From Candidatus Saccharimonadota bacterium (GTDB lineage: Bacteria > Patescibacteriota > Saccharimonadia > Saccharimonadales > Saccharimonadaceae), in assembly GCA_017514765.1 (NCBI GenBank), contig JAFWIU010000010.1:170459-234458 (forward strand): DNA of 64,000 nt. The letters run 5' to 3'. A program made the position numbers and the translations under genes. Positions 50,238 to 59,752 of the stretch are shown here, piece after piece (position 1 is the stretch's first letter; every line of letters starts with the position of its first letter). Below the pieces are notes generated by a model. It ran no database searches and was not told the origin of the DNA. It worked only from the letters and a program-made list of their open reading frames with translations.

Positions 50238-53200
50238 CTAAATGGTAACACCTTGTAGCTCAAGCCAAGTACGGAGGGCGCGACCAGCTTTGGAGCTTTT
50301 ATTAATTCTCTCGAATGTAATCACTTCGTTTTTGGCGTCTTGACTAAGACTATTCCACCACTGCGTGACGTCGTCATTAAATGATTCTTCGAGTCCATCG
50401 TCGTCATGCGAACTAATGTCGGTCATAAATTTCACGCCGTCCTCTCCGACTAAATCAAGGAAAACTGTGCGGATTGCTTCACTTCCTGCATCCGTGGCTT
50501 CAGGCGGCGTTTGAGGTGGCACAGAAACTCCTGGGGCGGAGCTATCAGATGGTTCTGAGGAGGCCTGGGGTGTAGGGTTTGCAGCTGGCTCTGGTGCCGT
50601 CTGTGGCGTGGAAGTTTCGGTCGACTCTGATGCTGTTTGCGGCGCAGGAGCTTCTATGGTTGCAGCTTCGATTGGTGTCGGAGCAATTTCTTCAAAAGTG
50701 GTTGATCTTTCAACTGGTCTGGCCTCGCCAAGCCCAGTGCGCGAAGTGATTGGTAATATAATACCAGCATACGTCACATCGCGTGGAATTTGAGAAACGG
50801 TAGTTTTGATAAAATTATACACCGCAGGTTCTTCAACGATAGATTCAACAGCTTCCGTAATGGTGCCATTAAACGTATCTCTACCAACATCTGTAGCCAA
50901 GGACACAACTTGGTTCACACCATCAGCATCAAAGCCGTTATCAACTACTACACGTACAGTCTTAAAGAGCTTTTCACCATTAGCACCAAAGGCTTGAATC
51001 ACTTCGCCTGTAGTAGTAGTAATAGTGCCGTTGGTGACTGGCCAAGTGAATTGGCCAGCGGAATTAGCTGTACCAGCAATGTCAAAGTTGGCACCGCCGA
51101 TATTGATTTGCGCTTTAATGACTCCATCTGCAGCTAATTGTTCATAATTAAAGACTTGGCTACCCATAGTGGAATCACCAGTCATTCTGGCTACATAATT
51201 ACCATTTTCAAGACGCAAGCCAAGCTCATTGCCGTCGGCAATCCTGGTGCCATTGTCAGCAAATTGTGTATTAACCTTGATGGCGTGAGCTGACTGGGCA
51301 GGAGGAATGTCTACATAATCAGTTTTAATTTCAGTATGGGCGGGCTTGGCTACGACTTGGGTGTAACCGTTTTGTTTGAGTCGGTTAATCTCAACATCTT
51401 GATCGGCACGAATTCCTCTAACAACATCGGTATAAGTTTCGGTTTTGACTCTTGGACCAGCCAAGCGTGCAAGAATTGTCTCGGTGGCGACCTCTTCGTT
51501 GTTTTGAGTTTTCAAGATGCCAGCCTTTTCTAGTAAGCTGATTTTATTTGGGTCGAAGGTTGCCATAATCTCTTGAGAACCCAGGAAGAAGGCGGAGCCA
51601 ATTGCGACGGTCTTACCGGCTTGTTTAATAGCTTGTGCAGTGCGAAGTTTACGGAAAGCACGATCCTTTTGAGAGACATCTATGTCGACATGATCTTTGA
51701 CGTAATCTTTGATGAGCTGGAGTTCTGACTGTTGTTCCTCTGGTAAACTATGCTCTGCACGAATGATGGCAATATCGAGACGAGTGCGCTCATCGCCTAG
51801 CGCATCGGCAGAAGTATAAGTAATGAGATCCTTGTTTTCAGAGTCGGAATAATCGATACGTACCCTGGCTTCTGCAATTGCAGATATAATGGCATCGGGA
51901 TTCTTCGATTCTATGGCCGCATTGAGGTGTTCGGTAAGCTCTTGAGCAGGACGTGCATCATAAAGAGTGCCGCCTAGACGAGCCTCATACCTTGCGCGTT
52001 TCCTAGCGGCGCGATTACCGTCTCCAGAATTATACTCTAGGCCGACAGCTACATCACGCATCTTGCGGGCACGATCTTCAGTAACACGATTGCGTTCTTT
52101 GAGTCCAGCGAATACACCCGAGAGTCCAATGCCACCCACAGCACCGGCAATCGCACGGGCACCAGTCTGAGTGAGAACCGAAGCCGTACCTACGGCAGCA
52201 GCAAGTATCTCTGGTGGGACGACAGAGCCAATCTTGGAACTCTCTAATTTATTGACGATTTTATCAATATTATCGCGGTGGGCTTCAGTACGTACATTGT
52301 TGCGTACTTCTGCATTATAAACTTTAAACCCTTCCATAATGCGCTCTATAGCAATACCGTGTTCCGCGCGCATGCGTGCTTCTTTGGCAACATCTAGATA
52401 GTTGTCGATTAGTGTCTCGTTGAGCGGAGTGCCACTATCTCTAGCTTCAGCTTTAAGCTCTTCAACGTCATTATTAAAATCACGAATAAGATCCGTTAAG
52501 CTGCCGCCTTCTGGGATTTTGGCTGTAGCAAATTTCTCGATAGCAGCTTTCACTACTTCGGTAGTACGCTTGTCAGCTTCAGGCATCGCCTCGCCAGCTT
52601 TGTCGTGAATATAGGCTTCGCCGTATTCTTCGGTGGCAGCAAGCGTAAACCTTGTGATGGCACTACTGCTGCGTTCTGCAATAATTGCATCCAGTTTTTT
52701 TCTGCTACCGTCTTCGGCGGTTACTTCGCGTTTACCCTCCAAAATTTCGCGCTCATACTTTTTCTCATAGTATTTTTTGAAGAGGTTTCCCTTCCAAATC
52801 CTCTTAAGCAGCCTTGATTTGGCGTTTTCAGCATTAAGTTCTCGCTCAGCATAATCATGTGCCAATTCCTTCTTGTCGTGCGTAAAGTTGGCATTGATAG
52901 CGGCGAGTGGACCTAATTCTTGATCTATTTCGTCGATTGCTTCCTGGTTTTGCTTCATCTTGGCTTCGTTTTCAAGCTTTTGCCGCTCCATAGCTTCAAG
53001 TTTGGCTTTTTCTTCAAGTTCTAGTTTGTTTTTTGTCTCGAGTTCCAGCTTTTTCTTGTTGGCGAGTCTTTCTTTGGCTAATTCTCTCTGTGCAGCCCTA
53101 GCATTGGCTTGATTGATTTCCGCCTGCCGGTCGATAGCCCGCTGAAGCACCTCTCTTTGGAATTGTTTAGCTTGAATATCATTAATGTGCTTGAATTGTT

Positions 53201-53894
53201 TCATATCGTCAATATTGGCGAGGTCATCTTTTAATTGCTTAGCAGTGTCAGAATCAGGATCTACCATATGATTAGCAATGCTCGATAGAATCTCGTTGTT
53301 TTCGTGTGCTGTTTCAATACGTTCTTTATAGTGATCTAGGGTTTCGCTTTCTTGTCTCGGGAAATCTGTATAGACTTGGTCAACTCTTTGGCTATATTCT
53401 TGGGGAGTTTCATCTGGAAGTTTGGGAATGTATTCGGTAAGAACAGTGAGATCATTTCTTCTACGGGTACGTTCGCCAAAGCCCGATTCAGGAACTGATT
53501 GACCGTTTTCATCTTCACGCTGCATGATTGGATAGAGGTCCATCCATTTATACGAACGTTGTTTTCCGGTCTTACTATTCAGATTGGTCTCTCCAATAAA
53601 ATCTTCAGTGTGTTGCTTGTTATACTCTCCTGCTGTACGATTCTGAGTACGCTCTAATTGTGTTTGGTAGGCATCGAGCGTAGCGCGCTCTTCATCGCGC
53701 ACTTTGCGTCGTTCTGCTATATCGCGAGCTTTTGCCTTTTTGTCGTAGCCGAATTGTCGTTTGTGATTGATATAGTCTTCGTCGTCCTTGAAGTTGTCTT
53801 CTATTGATTGGGCTGAACCTAGCAAACTGTCCCAGGCATCAGCGCGTGGATTTGGTTGGCTCTGGCCACTCTTTGAGTTTTTACCGTTGTCCAT
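50238..53894 (-). CDS. Large coiled-coil protein with Pro-rich region, CPR type
   Basis: 1218 residues. About 1-230 polar and charged; about 260-345 strongly coiled coil (ANARAAQRELAKERLANKKK type, Glu/Lys/Ala/Arg-rich); about 535-640 and 790-830 have hydrophobic helical stretches (PPEILAAAVGTASVLTQTGARAIAGAVGGIG, weakly membrane-like); about 1060-1150 a Pro/Thr/Ser/Glu-rich linker with APAPQTASE-type repeats; a helical end. No known domain recognised. Follows the DUF5663 gene with one base between stop and start, so both are likely made together. Role unknown; cytoskeletal or surface-linked functions are conceivable. Confidence 0.65.
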   Translation of the reverse strand: MDNGKNSKSGQSQPNPRADAWDSLLGSAQSIEDNFKDDEDYINHKRQFGYDKKAKARDIAERRKVRDEERATLDAYQTQLERTQNRTAGEYNKQHTEDFIGETNLNSKTGKQRSYKWMDLYPIMQREDENGQSVPESGFGERTRRRNDLTVLTEYIPKLPDETPQEYSQRVDQVYTDFPRQESETLDHYKERIETAHENNEILSSIANHMVDPDSDTAKQLKDDLANIDDMKQFKHINDIQAKQFQREVLQRAIDRQAEINQANARAAQRELAKERLANKKKLELETKNKLELEEKAKLEAMERQKLENEAKMKQNQEAIDEIDQELGPLAAINANFTHDKKELAHDYAERELNAENAKSRLLKRIWKGNLFKKYYEKKYEREILEGKREVTAEDGSRKKLDAIIAERSSSAITRFTLAATEEYGEAYIHDKAGEAMPEADKRTTEVVKAAIEKFATAKIPEGGSLTDLIRDFNNDVEELKAEARDSGTPLNETLIDNYLDVAKEARMRAEHGIAIERIMEGFKVYNAEVRNNVRTEAHRDNIDKIVNKLESSKIGSVVPPEILAAAVGTASVLTQTGARAIAGAVGGIGLSGVFAGLKERNRVTEDRARKMRDVAVGLEYNSGDGNRAARKRARYEARLGGTLYDARPAQELTEHLNAAIESKNPDAIISAIAEARVRIDYSDSENKDLITYTSADALGDERTRLDIAIIRAEHSLPEEQQSELQLIKDYVKDHVDIDVSQKDRAFRKLRTAQAIKQAGKTVAIGSAFFLGSQEIMATFDPNKISLLEKAGILKTQNNEEVATETILARLAGPRVKTETYTDVVRGIRADQDVEINRLKQNGYTQVVAKPAHTEIKTDYVDIPPAQSAHAIKVNTQFADNGTRIADGNELGLRLENGNYVARMTGDSTMGSQVFNYEQLAADGVIKAQINIGGANFDIAGTANSAGQFTWPVTNGTITTTTGEVIQAFGANGEKLFKTVRVVVDNGFDADGVNQVVSLATDVGRDTFNGTITEAVESIVEEPAVYNFIKTTVSQIPRDVTYAGIILPITSRTGLGEARPVERSTTFEEIAPTPIEAATIEAPAPQTASESTETSTPQTAPEPAANPTPQASSEPSDSSAPGVSVPPQTPPEATDAGSEAIRTVFLDLVGEDGVKFMTDISSHDDDGLEESFNDDVTQWWNSLSQDAKNEVITFERINKSSKAGRALRTWLELQGVTI

Positions 53895-53895
53895 C

Positions 53896-54207
53896 TTATT
53901 CTCCTTGACCTAGATAGAGGCTACGAAATTGCAACATGATATCTGTGGCGACCTCAGCAAGGTTAACACCCGAGTTTTGCATAAAGTCTGTCAGTTTTTC
54001 ATTGGTAAATTCAGGATCATCTATCAATTCAGCCAATTCGGCAGCTTTTTCTTCACTGAGCTGCATAACGGCGGCTTTATTGATTTGATCTTCGAGACGA
54101 GTTTTCAGTTCTTGCTTTAAATCTGCCTCAACTTCCGGCTCAAGATCAGTAATCCCCTTATCGATAAGGAGTTGTGAGATAAATTCGTCGACGCTTTGGA
54201 TTTCCAT
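53896..54207 (-). CDS. DUF5663-type small protein, operon partner of the 1218-residue protein
   Basis: 103 residues, acidic and helical: SVDEFISQLLIDKGITDLEPEVEADLKQEL in parts, then AAELAELIDDPEFTNEKL. It has the same layout as the 40920 protein, DUF5663. Directly upstream of the large coiled-coil gene. GAAAGG lies before the ATG. Function unknown. Confidence 0.65.
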   Translation of the reverse strand: MEIQSVDEFISQLLIDKGITDLEPEVEADLKQELKTRLEDQINKAAVMQLSEEKAAELAELIDDPEFTNEKLTDFMQNSGVNLAEVATDIMLQFRSLYLGQGE

Positions 54208-54280
54208 TTTGTATGACCTTTCTTTTAAGTTTAATAAGCGCTTTTTTATATCATAATGCTTAAGGTTAAAAAAGTCAATA

Positions 54281-54312
54281 AAAAATAGCCCAGTTGTTGG
54301 GCTATTTTTTAT
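54281..54312 (-). terminator. Terminator of rpsA
   Basis: AAAAATAGCCCA (54281-54292) and TGGGCTATTTTT (54298-54309) form a 12-bp stem with T run on the minus strand. Confidence 0.85.
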
Positions 54313-54323
54313 TAATGTCGAGA

Positions 54324-55391
54324 TTATTTGGCGATAGAAAGTGAGATCTTGCGACCTTCTTTGTCGATATCGAGAACCTTGAAATTCTTGCGCTCGTTAA
54401 GAGTGAAGATCTTCTCTGGGTCAACATCGGAACCTTCGCCAAGTTCAGAAACGTGGACGAGAGCTTCGACCGCTGGACTAATCTGAACGAATGCACCAAA
54501 CGGAGTAATCCTAGTTATAGTGCCTTCTACTTTGGAACCTTTCTTCAAGTTCTCAACTTCGGAGATCCATGGATCCTCAGTGAGTTGCTTCATTGACAGA
54601 GAGAGGCGCTCTTTATCGATGGCGATAATCTTGGCTTCGACAATATCACCAACTTTGACGTAATCCGATGGATTACTGACTCTTTCCCAAGAGATCTCAG
54701 AGATATGAACCAAGCCCTCGATACCATCGACGTTGACAAAAACACCGAAGTCAACTACACCGGTCACTACACCTTTTACGGTGTCACCAAGCTTTAGCTC
54801 AGCAAAACGCTCAGCCAAGCCATCTTTGATGGCTTCCTTCTCAGAGAAGATGAGCTTGTTTTCCTTCTTGTTAGCATCAAGGATGCGAGCTTTGATTGGT
54901 TTGCCGACTAGCGAATTGAGACGTTGTAAGATTTCGTCTTTATCAGAGGAACCGACACGTGGATAGTGTTCAGCGGAAAGCTGAGAAACAGGCATAAAAC
55001 CTCTGATGCCTTCATATTCGACAAGTAGACCACCACGATTGGCATCGAATGGGGTAACTTCCACGATTTCGCTGCCTTCGAGCTTGGATTGGATTTCATC
55101 CCAACCCTTATCCTTGACGGCTTTACGTAGAGATAGCAATACATATCCATCGTCCATCTCTGGTTCAATTACTGAAGTGGTGACCTCATCACCGATGTTT
55201 AGATTGCGCACGAAAGATGCTTCGCGACGTGGCACTAGACCAACTCCTTGAGGTCCAAGGTCGACTAGTATTTCATGTTTCTTAACAGATAGAACCGTAC
55301 CCTTGACGGTGTCTCCTGTATTGACTTTTTTGAATGAATCTTCATTACTCTCAAGAAGTTCATCCATTGTGATTTTTTTGGCATTTGCCAT
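54324..55391 (-). CDS. rpsA: S1-domain protein, ribosomal protein bS1-like
   Basis: 355 residues with four S1 RNA-binding domains (about 20-90, 110-175, 190-265, 280-350), the last three with the classic FGAFVQI/FGVFVNVDGIEGLVHISE pattern. Shorter than the six-domain S1 of Proteobacteria and alike to Gram-positive and CPR forms. It binds mRNA near the ribosome; as leaderless mRNAs seem common here, its job may be limited to leadered ones. Its own message has a leader of about 60 nt with a hairpin (AGC.CCCT-TC-AGGG.GCT) just before the ribosome site. Confidence 0.9.
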   Translation of the reverse strand: MANAKKITMDELLESNEDSFKKVNTGDTVKGTVLSVKKHEILVDLGPQGVGLVPRREASFVRNLNIGDEVTTSVIEPEMDDGYVLLSLRKAVKDKGWDEIQSKLEGSEIVEVTPFDANRGGLLVEYEGIRGFMPVSQLSAEHYPRVGSSDKDEILQRLNSLVGKPIKARILDANKKENKLIFSEKEAIKDGLAERFAELKLGDTVKGVVTGVVDFGVFVNVDGIEGLVHISEISWERVSNPSDYVKVGDIVEAKIIAIDKERLSLSMKQLTEDPWISEVENLKKGSKVEGTITRITPFGAFVQISPAVEALVHVSELGEGSDVDPEKIFTLNERKNFKVLDIDKEGRKISLSIAK

Positions 55392-55481
55392 AGTTAAATT
55401 TATTCCTTCCCTTTAGCTCCCTTCAGGGTGCTAAAAACTGGTATCCATTATAGCAAATTTTTATGATATAATCAAGGCATT

Positions 55482-56255
55482 ATGTATTTAGCGATTGATA
55501 TTGGAGGAACTAAAACTTTAATTGCGTTATTTTCGCGCCGGGGACGAGTGTTAAGGCGGTACAAATTCAGGACTGCGCAAGGATATAAAAGTTTTATACA
55601 CGATCTTGAAACGAATTTAAGTCGTTTTACCAGTCGTAGAATCAGATCTGTTACGATGGCGATTCCGGGTGTTGTACAAAAAAATTATTCAGTACGATTT
55701 GGCAATCGCAAATGGGACAATATTGACTTAATTAATCCGCTAAAAAAATTGTTCGACTGCCCGATTTGGTTTGAAAATGATGCTAATCTTGCAAGTATCT
55801 ACGAAGGTTATCGTTTACCTGGAAAGACTGTATTCTTGACCTTTTCAACCGGGATTGGTGGTGGGATTGTTGAGAAGAACCGAATTTTACCCGAATCAAA
55901 TGAGTTTGAACCTGGCCATAAACTATACGAGTATGATGGAGAGGTGAAGGAATGGGAGGATATTGCAGCGGCTAGTGCACTTGAAAGCTACTATCATGTA
56001 GATAAGGCGACGGACTTGCGTAAGAAGGAATATGCTCAGGACATTGCGAAGCGCATTAGTTTGGGGTTACCAGACATAGTATCTGAACATTCCCCGAAAC
56101 GGATTGTGATTGGTGGGCCGATGGGTAAGATTTTCCGTTTGTTTGCGAAGTATTTACCGAGCGATTTAGGGGTAAAGTACGTGCGTCCGAAGCGTCCGAC
56201 CGAGTCTGTGATTTACGGCTGCTATATTTATGCTAAACAGAAAGAGCAAGAGTGA
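55482..56255 (+). CDS. ROK-family sugar kinase-like protein
   Basis: 257 residues, short for ROK. ATP site DIGGTKTLIALF (residues 5-16), IPGVVQ, the catalytic-Asp segment WFENDANLASIYEGY, and phosphate-2 FLTFSTGIGGGIVE. The zinc-binding CxCGxxGCxE motif of most ROK kinases is missing; LPESNEFEPGHK and the rest run straight on without the cysteines. It may be a kinase with changed specificity. TATAAT ends 9 nt before the ATG. The next gene overlaps its stop (GTGA). Confidence 0.85.
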   Translation: MYLAIDIGGTKTLIALFSRRGRVLRRYKFRTAQGYKSFIHDLETNLSRFTSRRIRSVTMAIPGVVQKNYSVRFGNRKWDNIDLINPLKKLFDCPIWFENDANLASIYEGYRLPGKTVFLTFSTGIGGGIVEKNRILPESNEFEPGHKLYEYDGEVKEWEDIAAASALESYYHVDKATDLRKKEYAQDIAKRISLGLPDIVSEHSPKRIVIGGPMGKIFRLFAKYLPSDLGVKYVRPKRPTESVIYGCYIYAKQKEQE

Positions 56256-56716
56256 TTCCCTATCAGTGTGGGGATTTTAGCAAAGAATTGGCAATCCAAA
56301 ATGGTTATAGTTTAGAGCAAGCAAAGTTTTTTGACGAGTTAAGGCAGTACTATTTGCAATATCGGTTTAGATTGGGACGGAAATTTGCCTTTCGGCCACC
56401 CAAAACCATAGTTATAGGGCCGCCAGAGCCTTTTTCAGAGCTTCTGGCATTACATGAGGTATCTCATGCTATTTGCGAACATAGAGACTTCAGAATGGAC
56501 GTAGAGAGGCTTAAAATGGAAGTTCAGGCTTGGGAAAAAGCGAAAGAACTGGCTTTACAGCATGGAATAGAGGTAAATGAAGAGTTGATCCAGCAAGAAT
56601 TGGATACATATAGAGATTGGCTACATCAAAAATCGCGTTGCCCGAGTTGCGGACTAACGCGATTTCAGACTTCGGACGGAATATATCATTGTCCGAGATG
56701 TGAAAGCTTCTCTTAG
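56252..56716 (+). CDS. HExxH metallopeptidase-like protein with C-terminal zinc ribbon
   Basis: 154 residues from a GTG overlapping the stop of the ROK gene (GTGA). The middle has ALHEVSHAICEH (HEVSH: a possible zinc peptidase motif, about residues 70-74), with a flanking acidic helix; the C-terminal 25 residues form a zinc ribbon with two CPxC pairs (CPSCG, CPRCE). No membrane segment. The family is unknown; the IrrE/ImmA type is a loose guess. Translationally coupled to the ROK gene, so the two may act in one pathway. Overlaps the KGG gene by 4 bases. Confidence 0.6.
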   Translation: MIPYQCGDFSKELAIQNGYSLEQAKFFDELRQYYLQYRFRLGRKFAFRPPKTIVIGPPEPFSELLALHEVSHAICEHRDFRMDVERLKMEVQAWEKAKELALQHGIEVNEELIQQELDTYRDWLHQKSRCPSCGLTRFQTSDGIYHCPRCESFS

Positions 56717-56916
56717 GCAGCCTTCTTAGCTGGGCCGCGACGAGAGATACGACCGCCTTTAGCACCAGCGATGCGAGCTAACGCAGGGTTAGCAGCAAAG
56801 CCACCGGTGTGACCGTTTTGGCCACCCTTTTTACCGATGCGAGCGTAAAACTCTTTACCGTATTTAGCCTTGTTGGTAGCAGCAGCCTTCATGCCGCCAG
56901 CTTTAGTTCCAGCCAT
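56713..56916 (-). CDS. KGG-repeat small stress-type protein
   Basis: 67 residues, very basic. KGG-type motifs (IGKKGGQNGHTGGF, RIAGAKGGRISRRG) and alanine-rich ends. The family (PF10685) includes stress-induced proteins of bacteria and con-10 of fungi. GAACAGGAG-type site before the ATG (AGGAG at about 56925). Confidence 0.75.
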   Translation of the reverse strand: MAGTKAGGMKAAATNKAKYGKEFYARIGKKGGQNGHTGGFAANPALARIAGAKGGRISRRGPAKKAA

Positions 56917-57087
56917 TCTAGAACTCCTGTTCTGCCCACCAATATCTTAAATTAATAAAGAATAGTTTAATTATAGCATAGCGCTTAGGGTTTGTCAATA
57001 TGCTTTTTCTTTAAATTGTGTTTTAATATTTTTTATTTTCCCGAACACTTTTTATAGGTTTTTTGCACAAAATGTGGAAAAAGGGTA

Positions 57088-57116
57088 TTGACAATATGCG
57101 TGCTGTGAGATAAAAT
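57088..57116 (+). promoter_or_regulatory. Consensus promoter of a small RNA
   Basis: TTGACA (57088-57093), 17-bp spacer, TAAAAT (57111-57116). No ribosome site or ORF lies before the terminator at 57174-57211. Confidence 0.8.
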
Positions 57117-57121
57117 GGGGG

Positions 57122-57211
57122 TAGTTTTAAGTAGATTAAACTGCGAGGCTACTTAAAATACATGTATGACCTTGGAATCGTCCTCTAAACACCGGGCGAT
57201 TCCCCTTTTTT
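57122..57211 (+). ncRNA. Candidate small RNA of ~90 nt
   Basis: Bounded by a consensus promoter and an intrinsic terminator: TTTTAAGTAG (57125-57134) pairs perfectly with CTACTTAAAA (57149-57158), then a single-stranded segment ACATGTATGACCTT, then GGAATCG (57174-57180) with CGATTCC (57197-57203) and TTTTTT. Nothing encodes a protein. The ABC transporter's own TATAAT lies after it, so it is a separate transcript. Confidence 0.65.
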
Positions 57212-57247
57212 AGGTCGATTTGGTATGAAAAGTAGTATAATTGAGAC

Positions 57248-57955
57248 ATGATAAAGCTAAAAGGTGTGTGTAAATACTATGGGGATAAAAAAGCCCTGGA
57301 TAAGGTGTCTTTTGAGGTAAACAAAGGCGAGATATTTGCGTTTATTGGGCACAACGGTGCTGGTAAAACAACTTTAATTAAATCAATTTGCGGGATTTTG
57401 GATTTCGAGGAAGGTGAGATATTGATTGACGGCAAATCGATCAAGGATGACCCCCTGGCTTGCAAGAGTAAAATGGCTTATATCCCTGATGATCCTGAGT
57501 TATATGAAGATATGAAGGCGATTAATTATATCAACTTCGTGTGTGATATGTATGATGTACCGACAGAGGTGCGCCAGAAGAACACTGAGCGATTGGCGGA
57601 GATGTTTGGGACGCAGCATGATCTGGGGAACACAATCAAATCCTTCTCGCATGGGATGAAGCAAAAAGTGGCCATAATGGCAGCATTAGCGCATGAACCA
57701 AAGATTTTAGTAATGGATGAACCGTTTGTAGGATTGGACCCGAAGGCGATTTTCGATATGAAGGAAGTGATGCGAAAATTGGTTAAAGAGGGCGGAACGA
57801 TTTTCTTCTCGACTCATATTCTAGATATGGCAGAAAAGCTTTGCGATAGGGTAGCAATTGTGAAAAAGGGTCAGATTATAAAGGTTGGTGACATGAATAA
57901 AATCAAGGGTGATAAGTCGCTCGAAAAAGTCTTCTTAGAGCTCGAGGCGAGATAA
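57248..57955 (+). CDS. ABC transporter ATPase
   Basis: 235 residues. Walker A GHNGAGKTTL (about 34-43), signature FSHGMKQKVAI (SFSHG in place of LSGGQ), Walker B ILVMDEPFVGLDP (about 153-165) and the H-loop STHILD. It matches the DrrA/CcmA type that pairs with multi-pass exporters. TATAAT (57236-57241) leaves 6 nt to the ATG. One base is shared with the permease gene (TAATG type overlap), so the two form one unit. Confidence 0.92.
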   Translation: MIKLKGVCKYYGDKKALDKVSFEVNKGEIFAFIGHNGAGKTTLIKSICGILDFEEGEILIDGKSIKDDPLACKSKMAYIPDDPELYEDMKAINYINFVCDMYDVPTEVRQKNTERLAEMFGTQHDLGNTIKSFSHGMKQKVAIMAALAHEPKILVMDEPFVGLDPKAIFDMKEVMRKLVKEGGTIFFSTHILDMAEKLCDRVAIVKKGQIIKVGDMNKIKGDKSLEKVFLELEAR

Positions 57956-59571
57956 TGAGCAAGCTTATTTCCCTGCTAAAAGCTACGATGTCAGGTGGGC
58001 TGCAGCTCTTTAATTATCAGGCCAAAACCGAGAGCGCCAAGCGTACTATGCCATTATTACTAGGCAGTCTGATAGGTATTTTGATGCTTTTTAGCGCCAC
58101 TGCGATGATGACTGATTTGGCGAAGGAGGGTGCACAGTCTGCGATTTTAGCGATTTATGTGCTGATTACTACCATCATAATAGTGATGGAGGGTAGTTAT
58201 AAGGCAGGAGATTTGCTTTTTAAGCCAAAAGATAATGATGTGCTTCTCTCGATGCCGATTAAGCGGTCCACGATAGTACTTGCGAGGATGATTAGGTTTT
58301 ATGTGTTTGAGATGGTGTATTGTTTGATTTTTCTCTTGCCGGCAATTATTGCATATGCGATGAATGCTGAGTTGGAAGCATCATTTTTCATCGTAGCGGT
58401 AATGATGCTACTATTGGTGCCGGTGATTCCAATTGCGGTTTCTTGCATCATCGGACTAATAATATCGGTGATTTCGGGTAGATTCAAACACAGGACTTTT
58501 TGGCAGATTGTGTTGTCACTTGTGGTAATGTTTGCTTCTGTGGGGTTGGTTTTTACCATCAATGCAACATCTGATTATGATGGGCATAATATGATTGCAC
58601 TAAGCGACAGGATAACTAAGTATTATTACCCCGCGTCAGCATTTGTGAAGCTGGTGACGCATTTCAATATTGTAGAATATTTGCTATTTGTGATGATTAA
58701 TTTAGGGGTGCTGGTTCTAACTGTATTGGTAATTAGTCGATTCTGTTTCCAGATTATCACGAAGCTGGGAACGTTCAACCGGATCGAGGAAAAGACGAAC
58801 ATAAGATACACCTTCAGGAGACACAACCAAACTGTCGCCATGATTCAAAAAGAACTGACGAGATACTTCAATACACCAGTTCTGTTGGTAAATACGGCTA
58901 TGGGTTTGGTCTTTTTCGTGATAGCGGTAGCGGCGTTATGCTTCAAGTTTGATGATCTGGCGAGTTCGTTGGTGAGCTCCAGCGAAGACTTCCCGCTAAC
59001 CGTCGATGAAATACGCTCGTTCTTACCTGGTGTGACATTTGCAATGGTGGCGTTTGCTAGCCTGCTAACCTGTATTACGGCAACAATGGTTTCACTCGAA
59101 GGCAAGGCCTTTAATGTGTTAAAGGCATTACCAATCAGTGGTCAGAAAGTACTGATGGCCAAAGTGTGGGCGGCTGTACTACTGATTGTGCCAGTAACGG
59201 CTCTGGGATGCTTGGTAATGGGTCTGAGGTTTCAATTTGGTATACTGGATGCGATTCTGATCCTAATTGGTGTGGTGGCAATGCCTATGGTGACGGAACT
59301 AATTGGTATACTGATTAACCTGAAATACCCGCGATTTGATGCGGACAACGACACGGTGGTGGTGAGGCAAAGTGCGAGTGTGATGGTAGCGACGTTCTTG
59401 GGGCTCGGGATGGTACTTTTGACTGTTTCTCTAACGTTTGGCGTTATATTCTTGGCTGGGCAAACGGCAGGACTTGCGATAATGGATGCGATATATGTGA
59501 CTGTGGCGCTATTCTTGTACTTGGCAGTTGTGACGTGGGGTGGTGAGAGGTATACAAAGCTGGCGGTGTAA
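57955..59571 (+). CDS. ABC transporter permease, large multi-pass type
   Basis: 538 residues with about 12-14 hydrophobic segments. The N-terminal region has GDLLFKPKDNDVLLSMPIKRSTIVLARMI in parts (the LLSMPI..R motif of the YtrF/DUF-type permeases of Gram-positives), then two groups of membrane segments with a large outer loop at about 330-350. The substrate is unknown. Translationally coupled to the ATPase. Confidence 0.8.
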   Translation: MSKLISLLKATMSGGLQLFNYQAKTESAKRTMPLLLGSLIGILMLFSATAMMTDLAKEGAQSAILAIYVLITTIIIVMEGSYKAGDLLFKPKDNDVLLSMPIKRSTIVLARMIRFYVFEMVYCLIFLLPAIIAYAMNAELEASFFIVAVMMLLLVPVIPIAVSCIIGLIISVISGRFKHRTFWQIVLSLVVMFASVGLVFTINATSDYDGHNMIALSDRITKYYYPASAFVKLVTHFNIVEYLLFVMINLGVLVLTVLVISRFCFQIITKLGTFNRIEEKTNIRYTFRRHNQTVAMIQKELTRYFNTPVLLVNTAMGLVFFVIAVAALCFKFDDLASSLVSSSEDFPLTVDEIRSFLPGVTFAMVAFASLLTCITATMVSLEGKAFNVLKALPISGQKVLMAKVWAAVLLIVPVTALGCLVMGLRFQFGILDAILILIGVVAMPMVTELIGILINLKYPRFDADNDTVVVRQSASVMVATFLGLGMVLLTVSLTFGVIFLAGQTAGLAIMDAIYVTVALFLYLAVVTWGGERYTKLAV

Positions 59572-59621
59572 TAATGTCGTAACACGGCAATTATGCAGCA
59601 ACACGGGTGAACATGACAGAC

Positions 59622-59643
59622 AAAAAACACGCCATATGGGCGA
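59622..59643 (-). terminator. Terminator of the tRNA-Ile/tRNA-Ala transcript
   Basis: On the minus strand CGCCC-ATAT-GGCG (59642-59630) followed by TGTTTTTT. Confidence 0.65.
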
Positions 59644-59663
59644 GTTTAGATGATAGAAGAATG

Positions 59664-59740
59664 TGGTGGAGTAACAGGGACTCAAACCCTGGACCTCTGC
59701 CTTGCAAAGGCAGCGCTCTAATCAACTGAGCTATTACCCC
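59664..59740 (-). tRNA. tRNA-Ala (TGC)
   Basis: Acceptor GGGGTAA/TTACTCC region, D arm AGCTCAGTTGATTAGAGC, anticodon stem CTGCC/GGCAG with loop TTTGCAA (anticodon TGC), T arm TTTGAGT loop, discriminator A and encoded CCA at 59664-59666. Twelve bases downstream of tRNA-Ile on the same strand. Confidence 0.95.
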
Positions 59741-59752
59741 TTATAAAGATGC

